Notes: generated by a model not told the origin, from the letters alone. Counted from the first letter of the stretch, positions 43,741 to 52,745 are shown. The stretch: DNA of 64,000 bases from Lewinellaceae bacterium (GCA_020636435.1 JACJXX010000002.1:2046001-2110000); one strand, 5' to 3'. Translations and numbers: made by a program.

Positions 43741-43925
43741 ACTCCCCCAACCCCCCTCTTAAGCTGCGTAGGGGCTCAGAGGAAGAGGGGGCTTTGCCAG
43801 GCCGTGGCTTCCAGCGCAGGGCCGACGGCGGTGGTTCCCGCCCCCCCTCTCTTCTCGTTGTTCATGTATAGCATAAGAGAGGGGGAGGCCGATCTTTGAT
43901 CGGGCGGGGGTGAGTTCAATACCCG
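43741..43925. repeat. Double-hairpin intergenic element, copy 2, with an extra degenerate copy
   Basis: CCCCCTCTCTT (43843-43853) pairs with AAGAGAGGGGG (43875-43885). A second stem GCCGATC / GATCGGGC (43888-43905, one bulge) follows, then GGGGGTGAGTT (43906-43916). The outer words are identical to copy 1 at 22813-22892, while the second stem has a different but still paired sequence. A degenerate CCCCCCTCTT / GAAGAGGGGG pair precedes it (43754-43790). Confidence 0.72.
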
Positions 43926-44186
43926 GCGGCGGCAGCTCTTGGAACTCCCTAATAGAGAGGGCAAATCGCAACTGCGCCCGCCTATTGTATATTTTTAAAA
44001 CGTTCAGGATGTAGGAAGCTTATAAGGAGGAAATAGGCAAGAATGAACATCCCCCCCGCCCTCATCGGTTATATAATAAAGATTCCAATTATTTGGCTCC
44101 AGGTTGTTAATACCTGCAAAAAAAACAACCCGTTGTGGGGCCTGAATGGTTTTATTATTAGAAACAATAACCAAAAAACATTAATC

Positions 44187-44654
44187 ATGAAACGCCAAAG
44201 CTTTAACCACAGGGCCATCTGGTTGTGCATCGTACTTTCCCAGGCTATCCCCCTGCTTTGGTACAGCATTTTCTCCGGCGGCGCCGAATCATTCGGGAAT
44301 ATTATCAATAAATACCTGGAGGTTGGCATGGGCTCCTGGCTCTTTGTCGCCAGCATAGTAGGCGCCGTCGTGGCGTTCTACTTCATGGCATGGATGTTTA
44401 TTCAGATTCCGGTAGACTCCGGGCAGGGCGGGCTCATCGCAGGCTCACTGATCGGCGCTACCTTCAACCTGGTCAGCCTGATGTCGGCCGGAGCACTGCT
44501 CGACGACCCCGTCTGGTTCGCCATTGGGGATACAGTGGCTAACGTTCTGGTCTTTGGCCTGGCCGGCCTGATCCTGGGCGAATGGCGGCATTATGAGTAC
44601 CTCGACAAGGGCGTGGAGGTCGAAGAGGATGTGGCCAGCTTCCAGGAAAATTGA
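44187..44654 (+). CDS. Small four-span membrane protein (DUF1761-like)
   Basis: Protein of 155 residues with about four hydrophobic segments (AIWLCIVLSQAIPLLWYSIF, LFVASIVGAVVAFYFMAWMF, GLIAGSLIGATFNLVSLMSA, NVLVFGLAGLILGEW). The LLWYS motif in span 1 and the GEW at the end of span 4 recall DUF1761 proteins; this family match is tentative. The open frame extends 48 codons upstream, but that part is rich in Ile/Lys from AT-rich DNA and the ATG at 44187 directly precedes the first span. It converges with the next gene, with 12 bp between stop codons. Confidence 0.72.
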   Translation: MKRQSFNHRAIWLCIVLSQAIPLLWYSIFSGGAESFGNIINKYLEVGMGSWLFVASIVGAVVAFYFMAWMFIQIPVDSGQGGLIAGSLIGATFNLVSLMSAGALLDDPVWFAIGDTVANVLVFGLAGLILGEWRHYEYLDKGVEVEEDVASFQEN

Positions 44655-44666
44655 GTAAGGGCGCCC

Positions 44667-45638
44667 CTATCTCTTCACAAAAGTACCGCGATAAACCTCT
44701 CCCTCAACCACCAACCCCACCCCATAAAACCCCGCAGGCAAGCCCGACAGGTCGAGGCGGTTGGCGTGCACCGCGCCCCGCCTCGCCAGCTGCCCGCCGG
44801 AGTTGAACAAGTAGTAAAAAGAAGGCGCAAAACCGCTTTGGAAATACACGTAATCATCGGAGGGGTTGGGGAACAGCCAGATTCTTCTCTCTCCATCTCC
44901 CGCTTCTGCCACCGACACCGGAGGGTCGAACACCACCCTGTCTACCGTATTGGTAAAAATGGGCGGGTTTTGGTCGAAATAGATGGCGGCGGAGTTGCGG
45001 ATGCTCGCCTGATGCTCCAGGTTGGCTTTCTGGGCAAGCCGGAACTGCACAAAACCATGGCTTTCCGCCTCGTTAGAGTTAGAATCCGGCAGGTAGATGC
45101 CCAGGAAGGAAAAGCGCAGCGCGTTTCCATCCAGCCGTATTTCGGAAATGGGGTGGCTGGCGGCCAACAGTTGAAAGGTGTTCAGGTCCAGATAAGGGCT
45201 GAGGGTATCGGCGAGCACCACGTCTTTTGCCTGGAAATTGCCGAAAATACTGTCGATGTTGAGCACATCCAGGTCAGCGTAGGTATCGATCACCGAGCAG
45301 TCGCCGTGCACCTTTCGCAGGTTGGACAGAGGGCTCAGAGAGGTGATGTTGCCTCCCGATATATAAAGGACTTCAAGATTTCCCTGTATCTCTGTACAGT
45401 TGGGGTATTCGGCCAGGAAATTGTTGACTTCCGCCTGGTTTTTGAGGGGTTGTGAAAAAAGGGTTATCGTGTTTTTTTGCCCGGAATTAAATTCTGCCCT
45501 CCGCCAAAAGTCCGAGCGCAATAGAAAATTGCACCCCGACAACGCGGCCGGCAATAAAACAAAATTTGGGCCTGTTTTTTGGAGCAGGCCTTTTTGCACA
45601 ACCCCGGGGCACTGGGCGCAAAGGGCAAAGGAGAGCAC
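44667..45638 (-). CDS. 5'-truncated T9SS protein (L-domain / DUF7619-like / sorting domain)
   Basis: A 323-residue reading from a GTG. Residues ~70-110 resemble a receptor-L/LRR segment (CTEIQGNLEVLYISGGNITS). Residues ~130-235 match a domain common in Saprospiria surface proteins (LSPYLDLNTFQLLAASHPIS, GIYLPDSNSNEAESHGFVQF, NSAAIYFDQNPPIFTNTV). A short type-A T9SS domain ends the protein (WLFPNPSDDYVYFQ). No ATG gives a normal leader: the hydrophobic stretch FYFFLSLLANVLSFALCAQ begins immediately after, and in frame with, the TAG stop of the upstream symporter gene. Its methionine and basic residues seem to have been lost, and the L-to-DUF7619 junction looks internally deleted. Probably a decaying or non-expressed gene. 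Confidence 0.6.
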   Translation of the reverse strand: MLSFALCAQCPGVVQKGLLQKTGPNFVLLPAALSGCNFLLRSDFWRRAEFNSGQKNTITLFSQPLKNQAEVNNFLAEYPNCTEIQGNLEVLYISGGNITSLSPLSNLRKVHGDCSVIDTYADLDVLNIDSIFGNFQAKDVVLADTLSPYLDLNTFQLLAASHPISEIRLDGNALRFSFLGIYLPDSNSNEAESHGFVQFRLAQKANLEHQASIRNSAAIYFDQNPPIFTNTVDRVVFDPPVSVAEAGDGERRIWLFPNPSDDYVYFQSGFAPSFYYLFNSGGQLARRGAVHANRLDLSGLPAGFYGVGLVVEGEVYRGTFVKR

Positions 45639-45668
45639 GTTGGCCAGTAGGCTAAGAAAAAAGTAGAA

Positions 45669-47075
45669 CTAAGCCGTCGCCTCCTTAAACCGCCCATACG
45701 TCCCATCCGGCCACACCCAACTCCCCACCATCATAGCCGACAAGCTGGCTACCCCTCCCCAGATCAGGCTGGGAATGCTGGTGCCGATGACAAACTCGCA
45801 AACGATCCACACCACCATGCCGGTAATGATAGAGGCCAGCGCCCCAAAGTTGGAAGCCCGCTTCCAGTACAGCCCGGCGGTGAGGGGAATGAAGAGCGAC
45901 ACCAGGCTGAGCGCCGAAGACTGCCCTACCAGCTCGTAGATGTTGCGGTTCCACATCGCCATGGCCGCCGAGGCCAGCGCTACGCCCACTACTGAAAGGC
46001 GCATGATGTACAACAAGCTCCGGTCGGACATGTCTTTAAAATACGGCCGCACCAGGTTCTCCCCGATCACGGTAGCCGGCGCCAGCACGGCACCAGAGGT
46101 CGTGCTGAGAATGGCGGAGAGCAGCGCCCCGAAAAACATGATCTGCAGGAAGATGCTGCTGTGCTCCAGCACCATGAAGGGGATCACCATTTGGGTGTCG
46201 CCGCTGTGTATATCATCCGGATACAAGATGTGGCCGCAGAGCCCGATAAACAATGGGATCGCGCCGATGGTGAGGTACATGAACCCGGAGAGGTAGGATG
46301 CCCTCACCGCCGTTTTAGCGCTGCGCGCCGCCATGACGCGCTGGAAAACGTCCTGCTGAGGGATACTGCCCAGCCCAATGGTGATCCAGGCGGCGATGTA
46401 GTGGATGGCGCCGTCGAAGCTGGCCTCCGGCAGGAAGTTGAAAAAGCCTTCCGGGGTGGAAGCCAGCACCTTGCTCACCCCGCCGGCTGCGGCCCCCACC
46501 TGCCAGGCGATCAACAACAGGCCAATGACGATCATAATGGTTTGGATGAAATCCGTTACCGACACGGCCCACATGCCGCCGACATAGGTGTAGATCACCA
46601 CGACAATGGTGCAGATCATGATCCCCTCAAAAGTCGTAATGCCGGTGACAGCCGCCAGAATGATAGACATGGCCACCATCTGCGCCGCGATCCATCCGAA
46701 ATAGGACGGCACCATAAAGACAGCGGAGATGAACTCCGCGCTCCGGCCGTAGCGCAGGCGAAAAAAATCGTTGAAGGTCAGAATATTCAGGCGGTAGAGC
46801 GGCCGTGCGAAAAAGGCGCCAACCAATACGAGGCAGAGGGCCGCCCCAAAAGGGTCTTCCACCACCCCGATCAGCCCGTTCTCCACAAACTCCGAGGAGG
46901 CGCCCATGATGGTCTCCGACCCGAACCAGGTGGCGAAAAGCGCGCAGGCGGCGACAAACATGGGCAGGTTGCGCCCGGCGATGACGAAGTCCTGCGTGGA
47001 GTGCACCTTCGTAGACGCCCACCAGCCGATGAGCAGGGTGGAGATCAGGTAGAGGATGATGAAGGTTAGGAGCAT
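45669..47075 (-). CDS. Sodium/solute symporter (SSS family)
   Basis: Protein of 468 residues with about 13 membrane spans. Typical features of the SLC5/SSS family are present: a short N-terminal span then TKVHSTQDFVIAGRNLP, the loop WFGSETIMGASSEF, and GLGSIPQQDVFQRVMAARSAK in the region that usually holds the family signature. The transported solute cannot be told from sequence. The ATG at 47075 is chosen because codons further upstream (to 47177) are Cys/Val-rich translations of a tandem repeat. It may share a transcript with the M14 peptidase upstream, but the repeat tract (47111-47228) lies between them. Confidence 0.9.
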   Translation of the reverse strand: MLLTFIILYLISTLLIGWWASTKVHSTQDFVIAGRNLPMFVAACALFATWFGSETIMGASSEFVENGLIGVVEDPFGAALCLVLVGAFFARPLYRLNILTFNDFFRLRYGRSAEFISAVFMVPSYFGWIAAQMVAMSIILAAVTGITTFEGIMICTIVVVIYTYVGGMWAVSVTDFIQTIMIVIGLLLIAWQVGAAAGGVSKVLASTPEGFFNFLPEASFDGAIHYIAAWITIGLGSIPQQDVFQRVMAARSAKTAVRASYLSGFMYLTIGAIPLFIGLCGHILYPDDIHSGDTQMVIPFMVLEHSSIFLQIMFFGALLSAILSTTSGAVLAPATVIGENLVRPYFKDMSDRSLLYIMRLSVVGVALASAAMAMWNRNIYELVGQSSALSLVSLFIPLTAGLYWKRASNFGALASIITGMVVWIVCEFVIGTSIPSLIWGGVASLSAMMVGSWVWPDGTYGRFKEATA

Positions 47076-47110
47076 GGCGGCGGTTTGTTGTTTATCAGTG
47101 TGTCGGGGAG

Positions 47111-47228
47111 CACTACAACACTGATACACTGATACACTGGCACACTGGCACACTGGCACACTGATACACTGGCACACTGATACACTGATACACTACAACA
47201 CTGATACACTGATACACTACAACACTAA
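47111..47228. repeat. ACTGATACACTGGCACACTGG tandem word tract
   Basis: Twelve or more copies of the decamer-like words CACTGATA, CACTGGCA and CACTACAA directly upstream of the symporter gene and ending 11 bp from the M14 peptidase stop codon. It would lie in the symporter leader or promoter, so copy number could alter expression (inference). Confidence 0.8.
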
Positions 47229-47238
47229 TACCCCCCCT

Positions 47239-49017
47239 CTATCTTCCTATCGGCAAGTCCACCTCCTCCCACACCCTCCCCACCGGATACAACCTAAACG
47301 TGGGCTCAAAGTAAGGCGAGCGCCGGTAGATGAAATCCAATTGCGCGCGGGCGGACTCGGCGAAATCTTTGTCCTCCTTCCGCCTGACCTCCAGAGCCTC
47401 CCGCAGTGCCGGGTCATTCCGGAGCAATTCGGCGGCGGTATCCTCGAAAATATAGCCATCGAAATATTCCTTTTGCATGAGGATGCCGTCGAAGAAATTC
47501 CAGGCGAAGAAAGAATCGGCGCCTTGGGGTTCCAGGGTTTCGACAATGTATAGGTTAGCGGCCTGGTTGGCAAACACCACATAGTCTCCCTTATGGAATT
47601 GGCGGCGAAGGCGTTCCTCTTTGGTTTTGACATCGTAATGCAGATAGTGCGCCTCATAAGGGCTCTCCCTGGTTTCATACTGTTCGATGTAGGAAAATTC
47701 CAGTTCCAGCTCTACATCTGCAGCCAGGCGTTCTACTTTAACTCCGTTCCAGCGCAGGCGTTCTATGACCTCGGCATAAGCCTGGGGAATGACATAAGCC
47801 AGAGGGCGTTGGGCGCTGGCCGTAGGTTTGTAATACCGGAAGTAGGGGATTTCTTTTTCGTAGGGCATCGTACGGTCGTAATACATCCGTTCGAGGCCGG
47901 AAACTTTGCTTTTTTTATACCCGGCCTCGTACCCCTTAAAAGAAATCGTATCGGAACGAGCAAAGTCGAGTTCCCATCCGAGATCGAACTGTTCCTTTTC
48001 CAGCGTGTGCAGCCGCGCTTTTTCTCTCGCTTCCGCCAGCGCCGCTCCCTGTTCCTTCATTGCCCGGATTACAGCGGCGAGGAAGGCGTAGGTGCCCTGT
48101 ACCCTGTCTTTGTAGGGTTTCCATACATGAGCTTCCGTTGTGAAACCTATGGTGTTGTGCAATGCGGCGTAGCCGGATGAATAGCGCGGCAAGTCGAGAA
48201 AACCGGCGATGCCTTTGTCGGGCGTGTCCCGCGCGTATACATAAGGCGTCATTTCCCAGCCTGCCTTTTCCATGTCGCTGTACAGGCGGGGCAGCAACAG
48301 CTCGTCCAGGAAAGCGGAAAGGAAGGGGTCCAGCTTGTCGGTTTGAGGCGGTATCAAGGTTATGGCATATTGGTAATCCGCTCCATCCGAAGAATGCGTA
48401 TCTATGAACACATCGGGTTGCCACTCGGCGAAAAGCTGGTTGAAAAGCTGTGCATTGCGCGAATCGCATTTGATGAAATCGCGGTTGAGGTCCAGGTTTT
48501 TGGCGTTGCCGCGGAATCCGTAGGCCTTGGGCCCGTTCTGATTGGCGCGGCTGTAGGGGCCGCGGTTGAGCCCGCCGCTGATGTTGTAGAAGGGAATGGC
48601 TACGATCACCAATTGCTCGAGGTAGGGGCGCCAGGAAGCCTCCTTCAGGAGATTGCGGAAGAGCAGCATTGTGGCGTCCACTCCGCAGGGCTCGCCGGGG
48701 TGGATGGCGTTGTTGATGAAGAGCACCCGCTTGTTGCCGGCGCGGGCTGCTGCCGGAAAAAAAGCGCCATCGGTGGATAGGATGGCCAGATGCAGCGGAA
48801 ACCCGCTGTCGGTGCTGCCATGCGCTTCCAATTTCAGCTGAGGATATTGAGCAGCCAAAGCTTCGTAGAAAGCGATGGTTTCCTGGTAAGTGGCGGTGGC
48901 GTTGCTGTCCCGTTCAAAGGGGGCGGCCAGGAAGTCCAGTTGTGCCGGAAGGGCAAGGGGGAGAATCTCCAAAAAGCTTAACAATATGTATGCACAAAAG
49001 CTGCGCTGCTTGCTCAT
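47239..49017 (-). CDS. Exported M14 family zinc carboxypeptidase
   Basis: Protein of 592 residues. Signal peptide from MSKQRSFCAYILLSFLEILP to about residue 26. Zinc ligands are visible: HPGE (H106, E109) in NNAIHPGEPCGVD and H208 in FIDTHSSDGADYQ. The NLDLNRDF segment (~174-181) holds the usual substrate-contact Asn-Arg, and TTEAHVWKPY could supply the catalytic Glu. M14 enzymes remove C-terminal residues or trim peptides. The ~270-residue C-terminal extension is typical of long Bacteroidota members. An upstream in-frame ATG at 49050 would add 11 polar residues; the 49017 start fits the leader better. It is followed by the symporter gene, suggesting peptide or amino acid use. Confidence 0.9.
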   Translation of the reverse strand: MSKQRSFCAYILLSFLEILPLALPAQLDFLAAPFERDSNATATYQETIAFYEALAAQYPQLKLEAHGSTDSGFPLHLAILSTDGAFFPAAARAGNKRVLFINNAIHPGEPCGVDATMLLFRNLLKEASWRPYLEQLVIVAIPFYNISGGLNRGPYSRANQNGPKAYGFRGNAKNLDLNRDFIKCDSRNAQLFNQLFAEWQPDVFIDTHSSDGADYQYAITLIPPQTDKLDPFLSAFLDELLLPRLYSDMEKAGWEMTPYVYARDTPDKGIAGFLDLPRYSSGYAALHNTIGFTTEAHVWKPYKDRVQGTYAFLAAVIRAMKEQGAALAEAREKARLHTLEKEQFDLGWELDFARSDTISFKGYEAGYKKSKVSGLERMYYDRTMPYEKEIPYFRYYKPTASAQRPLAYVIPQAYAEVIERLRWNGVKVERLAADVELELEFSYIEQYETRESPYEAHYLHYDVKTKEERLRRQFHKGDYVVFANQAANLYIVETLEPQGADSFFAWNFFDGILMQKEYFDGYIFEDTAAELLRNDPALREALEVRRKEDKDFAESARAQLDFIYRRSPYFEPTFRLYPVGRVWEEVDLPIGR

Positions 49018-49541
49018 AATAGGTGATTTATTAGCATCAAAGAAACGCAAAATTTAAAAAAGACGGAAAAAACAAGCGCAGCGTTGGGTGCAACCTCCTT
49101 ATTTGTCAGGCCTTTAGCCGAAAAATGAGGTTTAAGAGAATTTTAACGAGAAAGGCATAATAGAGGCCGCACTTTGGCCCTTTAACGGTTGTTAAATAGA
49201 GAAGACAAAAATTTTGAACTGTTGACATACGGTTTGTTGGCTTCTTCCTGTGAAGGTAACTTTTCAATAATGGAAATAAAGCCTGTCGTCCTTACAGGAC
49301 TAAAACAACATTGAACCTTATTCCAGGGCCTGACGGCCCTGGCAATGGCCTTTCGTCCCTCCGGGACTGGCAACAAGACCAGGTCTATTGAGAACTTACC
49401 TGTGGAGCGAACAAACAACGAACAACCCAATTCCCCATTAACTCCCGGCCGAAAGCGGCCCATGAAAAACAATCTACATTAAAAATCCGCCCCGGATTGT
49501 GCAGCTCACAATACTGGGCGGCAGAAAAAAACTGAAGCAGT
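49018..49541. other. 524-bp intergenic region with a cluster of small hairpins
   Basis: Between two divergent genes. It contains three consecutive small palindromes in about 80 bp: GTCCT-TAC-AGGAC (49288-49300), CCAGGGCC-TGAC-GGCCCTGG (49323-49342), and GTCCC-TCC-GGGAC (49375-49387 by the run TTTCGTCCCTCCGGGAC). The pattern resembles dispersed RNA-like repeats seen in other Bacteroidota (recollection, not checked). No ORF is supported. Confidence 0.5.
49487..49521 (+). promoter_or_regulatory. Leader hairpin before the 49542 gene
   Basis: CCGCCCCGGATTGTG (49487-49501) pairs with CACAATACTGGGCGG (49507-49521), 12 of 15 positions, over a CAGCT loop. It ends 20 bp before the ATG. On the minus strand it is followed by ATTTTTAATG, so it might also stop antisense transcription. 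Confidence 0.45.
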
Positions 49542-52500
49542 ATGAAAGCGAAAAAAACAGGCTTATGGCTCCTGGTATTGTTGCTGGCCGTTACTGGCTT
49601 ACAAGCTCAATACTTTGGGAGAAATAAGGCCAACTACGAGAATTTTGATTTTAAAGTTTATCAATCGCCTCACTTCGAAATTTATAACTACCTCAACAAC
49701 CCCGAGCGGTTGAAGGCGTATACGGAGGAGGCAGAACGCTGGTACGAAATGCACCAGCGCGTACTGGGCGATACCATAAAAGCGCGCAACCCCATCGTCC
49801 TGTACAACAACCATGCGGACTTCCAGCAGACCAACGCCATTTCCGGCGCCATCGGCGTGGGCACCGGCGGGGTGACGGAAGCGCTCAAGAACCGCGTAGT
49901 GTTGCCGCTGGCCATGTCGCAGCAACAGAGCCACCACGTTTTGGGGCACGAGCTGGTGCACGCCTTTCAGTACAATATGATCCTCAACGGCGACTCTACC
50001 TCTTTGAGCAGCTTGGCCAACCTGCCCCTGTGGATGGTGGAAGGCCTGGCTGAATATATGTCTATCGGCAGCATCGACGCCCACACCGCCATGTGGATGC
50101 GCGACGCCGTGCTGCGCGACGACGTGCCTACCCTAAAAGACCTTCAGGATCCCAGCAAGTATTTTCCCTATCGCTACGGACAGGTATTCTGGGCTTTCCT
50201 CACCGGCCTGAAAGGGGACGAGATCATCGAGCCTTTTTTCCTGGCTACAGCCAAATACGGCCTGGAAGAAGCCTGCAAGCAGCAGCTCAGCATGAGCCAG
50301 AAAAACCTCTCGGAGCTTTGGGTGCAGGCCATGAAGGCTCACTTCGGGCAATTCATCAACGCCAAAGAAGACCGCCTGGTGGGCAAACAGTTGCTCAGCA
50401 AGGAAAATTCCGGAGAGATCAATATCGCGCCGGAGATCAGCCCCAACGGCCGCTACGTGATCTTTCTTTCGGAGAAAGACCTCTTCTCCATCGACCTCTT
50501 TCTGGCTGATGCCCGGACGGGCGAGATCATCCGGAAGGTGGCCAGCAGCCGCAAAGCCGGGCACATCGACGACTTCAACTACATCGAATCTTCCGGCGCC
50601 TGGTCGCCCGACAGCAAGGAATTTGCTTTTGTAGCCGTCAGCAAAGGCCGCAACATTCTGATCATCAAAGAAGCCCTGACCGGAAAAACAGTTAAGGAGA
50701 TGCCCATCAAAGGCGTGCAGGCCTTCAGCAACCCCACCTGGTCGCCCGACGGGAAAACCATCGCCGTCGCCGGCCTGGTGGATGGGCAGGTAGACCTCTA
50801 CTCGGTCGATATCCGCTCCGGAGAGGTGAAGCAGTTGACCGACGACGCCTACTCCGAAATGCTCCCCCGCTGGTCGGAGGACGGAACCTACCTCGTTTTC
50901 TCTTCTGACCAACTGAGCCAGGAAAACGGCCGGGTGAATGGCAGTTGGTACTTCAACCTGGCCCGCCTCGACGTCAGTACAGGCGCGGTCACCAATTACG
51001 ATGTCTTCCCCGGCGCCGACAACCTCAACCCGGTGATCGACACCGCCGGCAACCTCATCTTCTTGTCCAACCGGGACGGCTTCCGCAACCTTTACCAGTT
51101 GGACCCCGCTACCGGCAAAGTCTATCAGTTGACCGACCTGATCACCGGAGTGAGCGGCATTACGCCCTACGCTCCGGCCATCAGCATTGCCCAGCGGCGC
51201 GACCGTATTTTGTACACGTACTTCTCTCAAAAAGGGTATTCGATCTACCGGGCCAGCCCGAAGGACTTCCTGTATAAAGAAGTGAGCCCGGATAGTGTCG
51301 ACTTCGCCGCCGCCATCCTGCCCCGGGTCAACAAGCGGGCTTCCGGCATCGTCGACCAGCAGATCCGGGAGCTGGAACCAAGGGCGGAAATCCCTGACAC
51401 CAGCCTCGCGTCTATTCCGTACAAGCCCAAGTTTAAACTGGATTATGTGGGCGGCTCAGCCGGCGTCGGCGTCGGCACCAGCAACACCTTCGGCACCCAA
51501 ACCGGCCTTGCCGGCGGCGTCGATATGCTCTTTGGCGATATCCTCGGCAACAACCAGCTGTACGCCAGCCTGGCGCTGAACGGCGAGATCACCGATTTCG
51601 GCGGCGCCGTTGCCTACATCAACCGCGACCAACGCCTCAACTGGGGCGGGTCGATATCTCACATTCCGTTCCGCAGCTTTGGTTTTGGCGGCACGGGTTT
51701 CGAAGAAATACCGGTCGGTAATGACGTTAACGCACTGGTAGTGGCCGACACCTTCTTTGTGCAACGCATTTTCGAAGACAAGGCCAGCGCCTTTGCCTTC
51801 TACCCCTTCTCCACCACGCTGAGAGTGGAAGGCAGCGCCTCTTTCGCCCGCTACAGCTCCCGCCTCGACCGCTACGTCAATTTTTATCAAACCGACGGCA
51901 CCTATATCGGCAACCTCATCGGGCAGGACCGCCAGAAGGTGGACAATGGCGCCAAGGGTTTCAACCTGTTCAACACCGGCGCTGCCCTGGTCGGCGACAA
52001 GGCGGTCTTCGGGCTGGTCGGCCCGCTGGAGGGGCAGCGTTTCCGGCTGGGCATGGATAAGTACTTCGGTGAGTTCAATTTCTGGTTTGCTACGGCCGAC
52101 TACCGCAAATACCACTTTTTCAAGCCCTTTGGGCTGGCCTTCCGGGCCTTGCACTACGGCCGGTACGGCAACGGAAGCGAAGACCTCTATCCCATGTTCG
52201 TGGGTAGTTCCTGGTACGTCCGGGGTTACAATACCGGCAATGCGGGCACCTTCCTGAGCGATAACGGCAGGAGTGTGGACGAGCTGTTCGGCAGCAAGAT
52301 GTTTGTTTCCAACTTCGAAGTGAGGCTGCCATTCAGCGGCCCGGAGCGGCTGGCGCTCATCAAGTCGGGCGTGTTCTTCACCGAGCTGGCCCTGTTTGTC
52401 GACGGCGGCGTGGCCTGGTACAACTTCGACCAGTTTAATGGCGACATCCCCCTGCTCGACGGCGAGGGCAACCCCATCAAAGGCCCGACCGGAGAACCGA

Positions 52501-52670
52501 TCCTGAATTACGCGAAAGCGAAGCCGATATTCAGCACCGGCGTATCCATGCGGGTCAACCTCTTCGGCGCTATGGTGCTGGAGCCTTACTATGCTTTCCC
52601 TATCATGACTGAAAATAACCTGAAACTGGGTAATGGCACTTTTGGCCTGAATATTATCCCGGGCTGGTAG
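49542..52670 (+). CDS. Gluzincin peptidase-like / TolB-like propeller / outer-membrane beta-barrel protein
   Basis: Protein of 1042 residues. Signal peptide 1-23 (LWLLVLLLAVTGLQAQ). Residues ~30-270 hold a peptidase-MA-like domain with HELVH (136-140) and the downstream Glu in WMVEGLAEY (E167), a complete HExxH...E zinc site. Residues ~295-600 contain PD40/TolB-type blades (EISPNGRYVIFLSE, AWSPDSKEFAFVAV, TWSPDGKTIAVAG). The C-terminal ~400 residues alternate Gly/aromatic strands (LYASLALNGEI, WYVRGYNTGN, ending GTFGLNIIPGW) like Omp85-type or surface-antigen barrels. This unusual combination suggests an outer-membrane-anchored periplasmic protease, perhaps with a role in envelope maintenance (inference). 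Confidence 0.88.
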   Translation: MKAKKTGLWLLVLLLAVTGLQAQYFGRNKANYENFDFKVYQSPHFEIYNYLNNPERLKAYTEEAERWYEMHQRVLGDTIKARNPIVLYNNHADFQQTNAISGAIGVGTGGVTEALKNRVVLPLAMSQQQSHHVLGHELVHAFQYNMILNGDSTSLSSLANLPLWMVEGLAEYMSIGSIDAHTAMWMRDAVLRDDVPTLKDLQDPSKYFPYRYGQVFWAFLTGLKGDEIIEPFFLATAKYGLEEACKQQLSMSQKNLSELWVQAMKAHFGQFINAKEDRLVGKQLLSKENSGEINIAPEISPNGRYVIFLSEKDLFSIDLFLADARTGEIIRKVASSRKAGHIDDFNYIESSGAWSPDSKEFAFVAVSKGRNILIIKEALTGKTVKEMPIKGVQAFSNPTWSPDGKTIAVAGLVDGQVDLYSVDIRSGEVKQLTDDAYSEMLPRWSEDGTYLVFSSDQLSQENGRVNGSWYFNLARLDVSTGAVTNYDVFPGADNLNPVIDTAGNLIFLSNRDGFRNLYQLDPATGKVYQLTDLITGVSGITPYAPAISIAQRRDRILYTYFSQKGYSIYRASPKDFLYKEVSPDSVDFAAAILPRVNKRASGIVDQQIRELEPRAEIPDTSLASIPYKPKFKLDYVGGSAGVGVGTSNTFGTQTGLAGGVDMLFGDILGNNQLYASLALNGEITDFGGAVAYINRDQRLNWGGSISHIPFRSFGFGGTGFEEIPVGNDVNALVVADTFFVQRIFEDKASAFAFYPFSTTLRVEGSASFARYSSRLDRYVNFYQTDGTYIGNLIGQDRQKVDNGAKGFNLFNTGAALVGDKAVFGLVGPLEGQRFRLGMDKYFGEFNFWFATADYRKYHFFKPFGLAFRALHYGRYGNGSEDLYPMFVGSSWYVRGYNTGNAGTFLSDNGRSVDELFGSKMFVSNFEVRLPFSGPERLALIKSGVFFTELALFVDGGVAWYNFDQFNGDIPLLDGEGNPIKGPTGEPILNYAKAKPIFSTGVSMRVNLFGAMVLEPYYAFPIMTENNLKLGNGTFGLNIIPGW

Positions 52671-52682
52671 GTTTGGTTGTTA

Positions 52683-52745
52683 GTTGTTGGTTGATTGTTG
52701 CGCGTTCCCGGAAACACCGGAAATGAACAACAATCAACCAACAAC
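52683..52745. repeat. Perfect 18-bp hairpin, GTTGTTGGTTG family
   Basis: GTTGTTGGTTGATTGTTG (52683-52700) and its exact complement (52728-52745) enclose a loop with an inner TTCC.GG / CCGGAA pair. It begins 12 bp after the stop codon of the barrel protein gene, so it may help end that transcript. Confidence 0.7.

Noticed and set aside
43741..43971. Small ORFs over the double-hairpin element
   Set aside because: Frames derive from C/G-rich hairpin sequence and exist on both strands equally; the sequence is better explained as a structured repeat.
47076..47177. N-terminal extension of the symporter (Cys/Val/Ser-rich)
   Set aside because: Direct translation of the CACTGATACA tract; symporters of this family begin close to the first membrane span, as the ATG at 47075 does.
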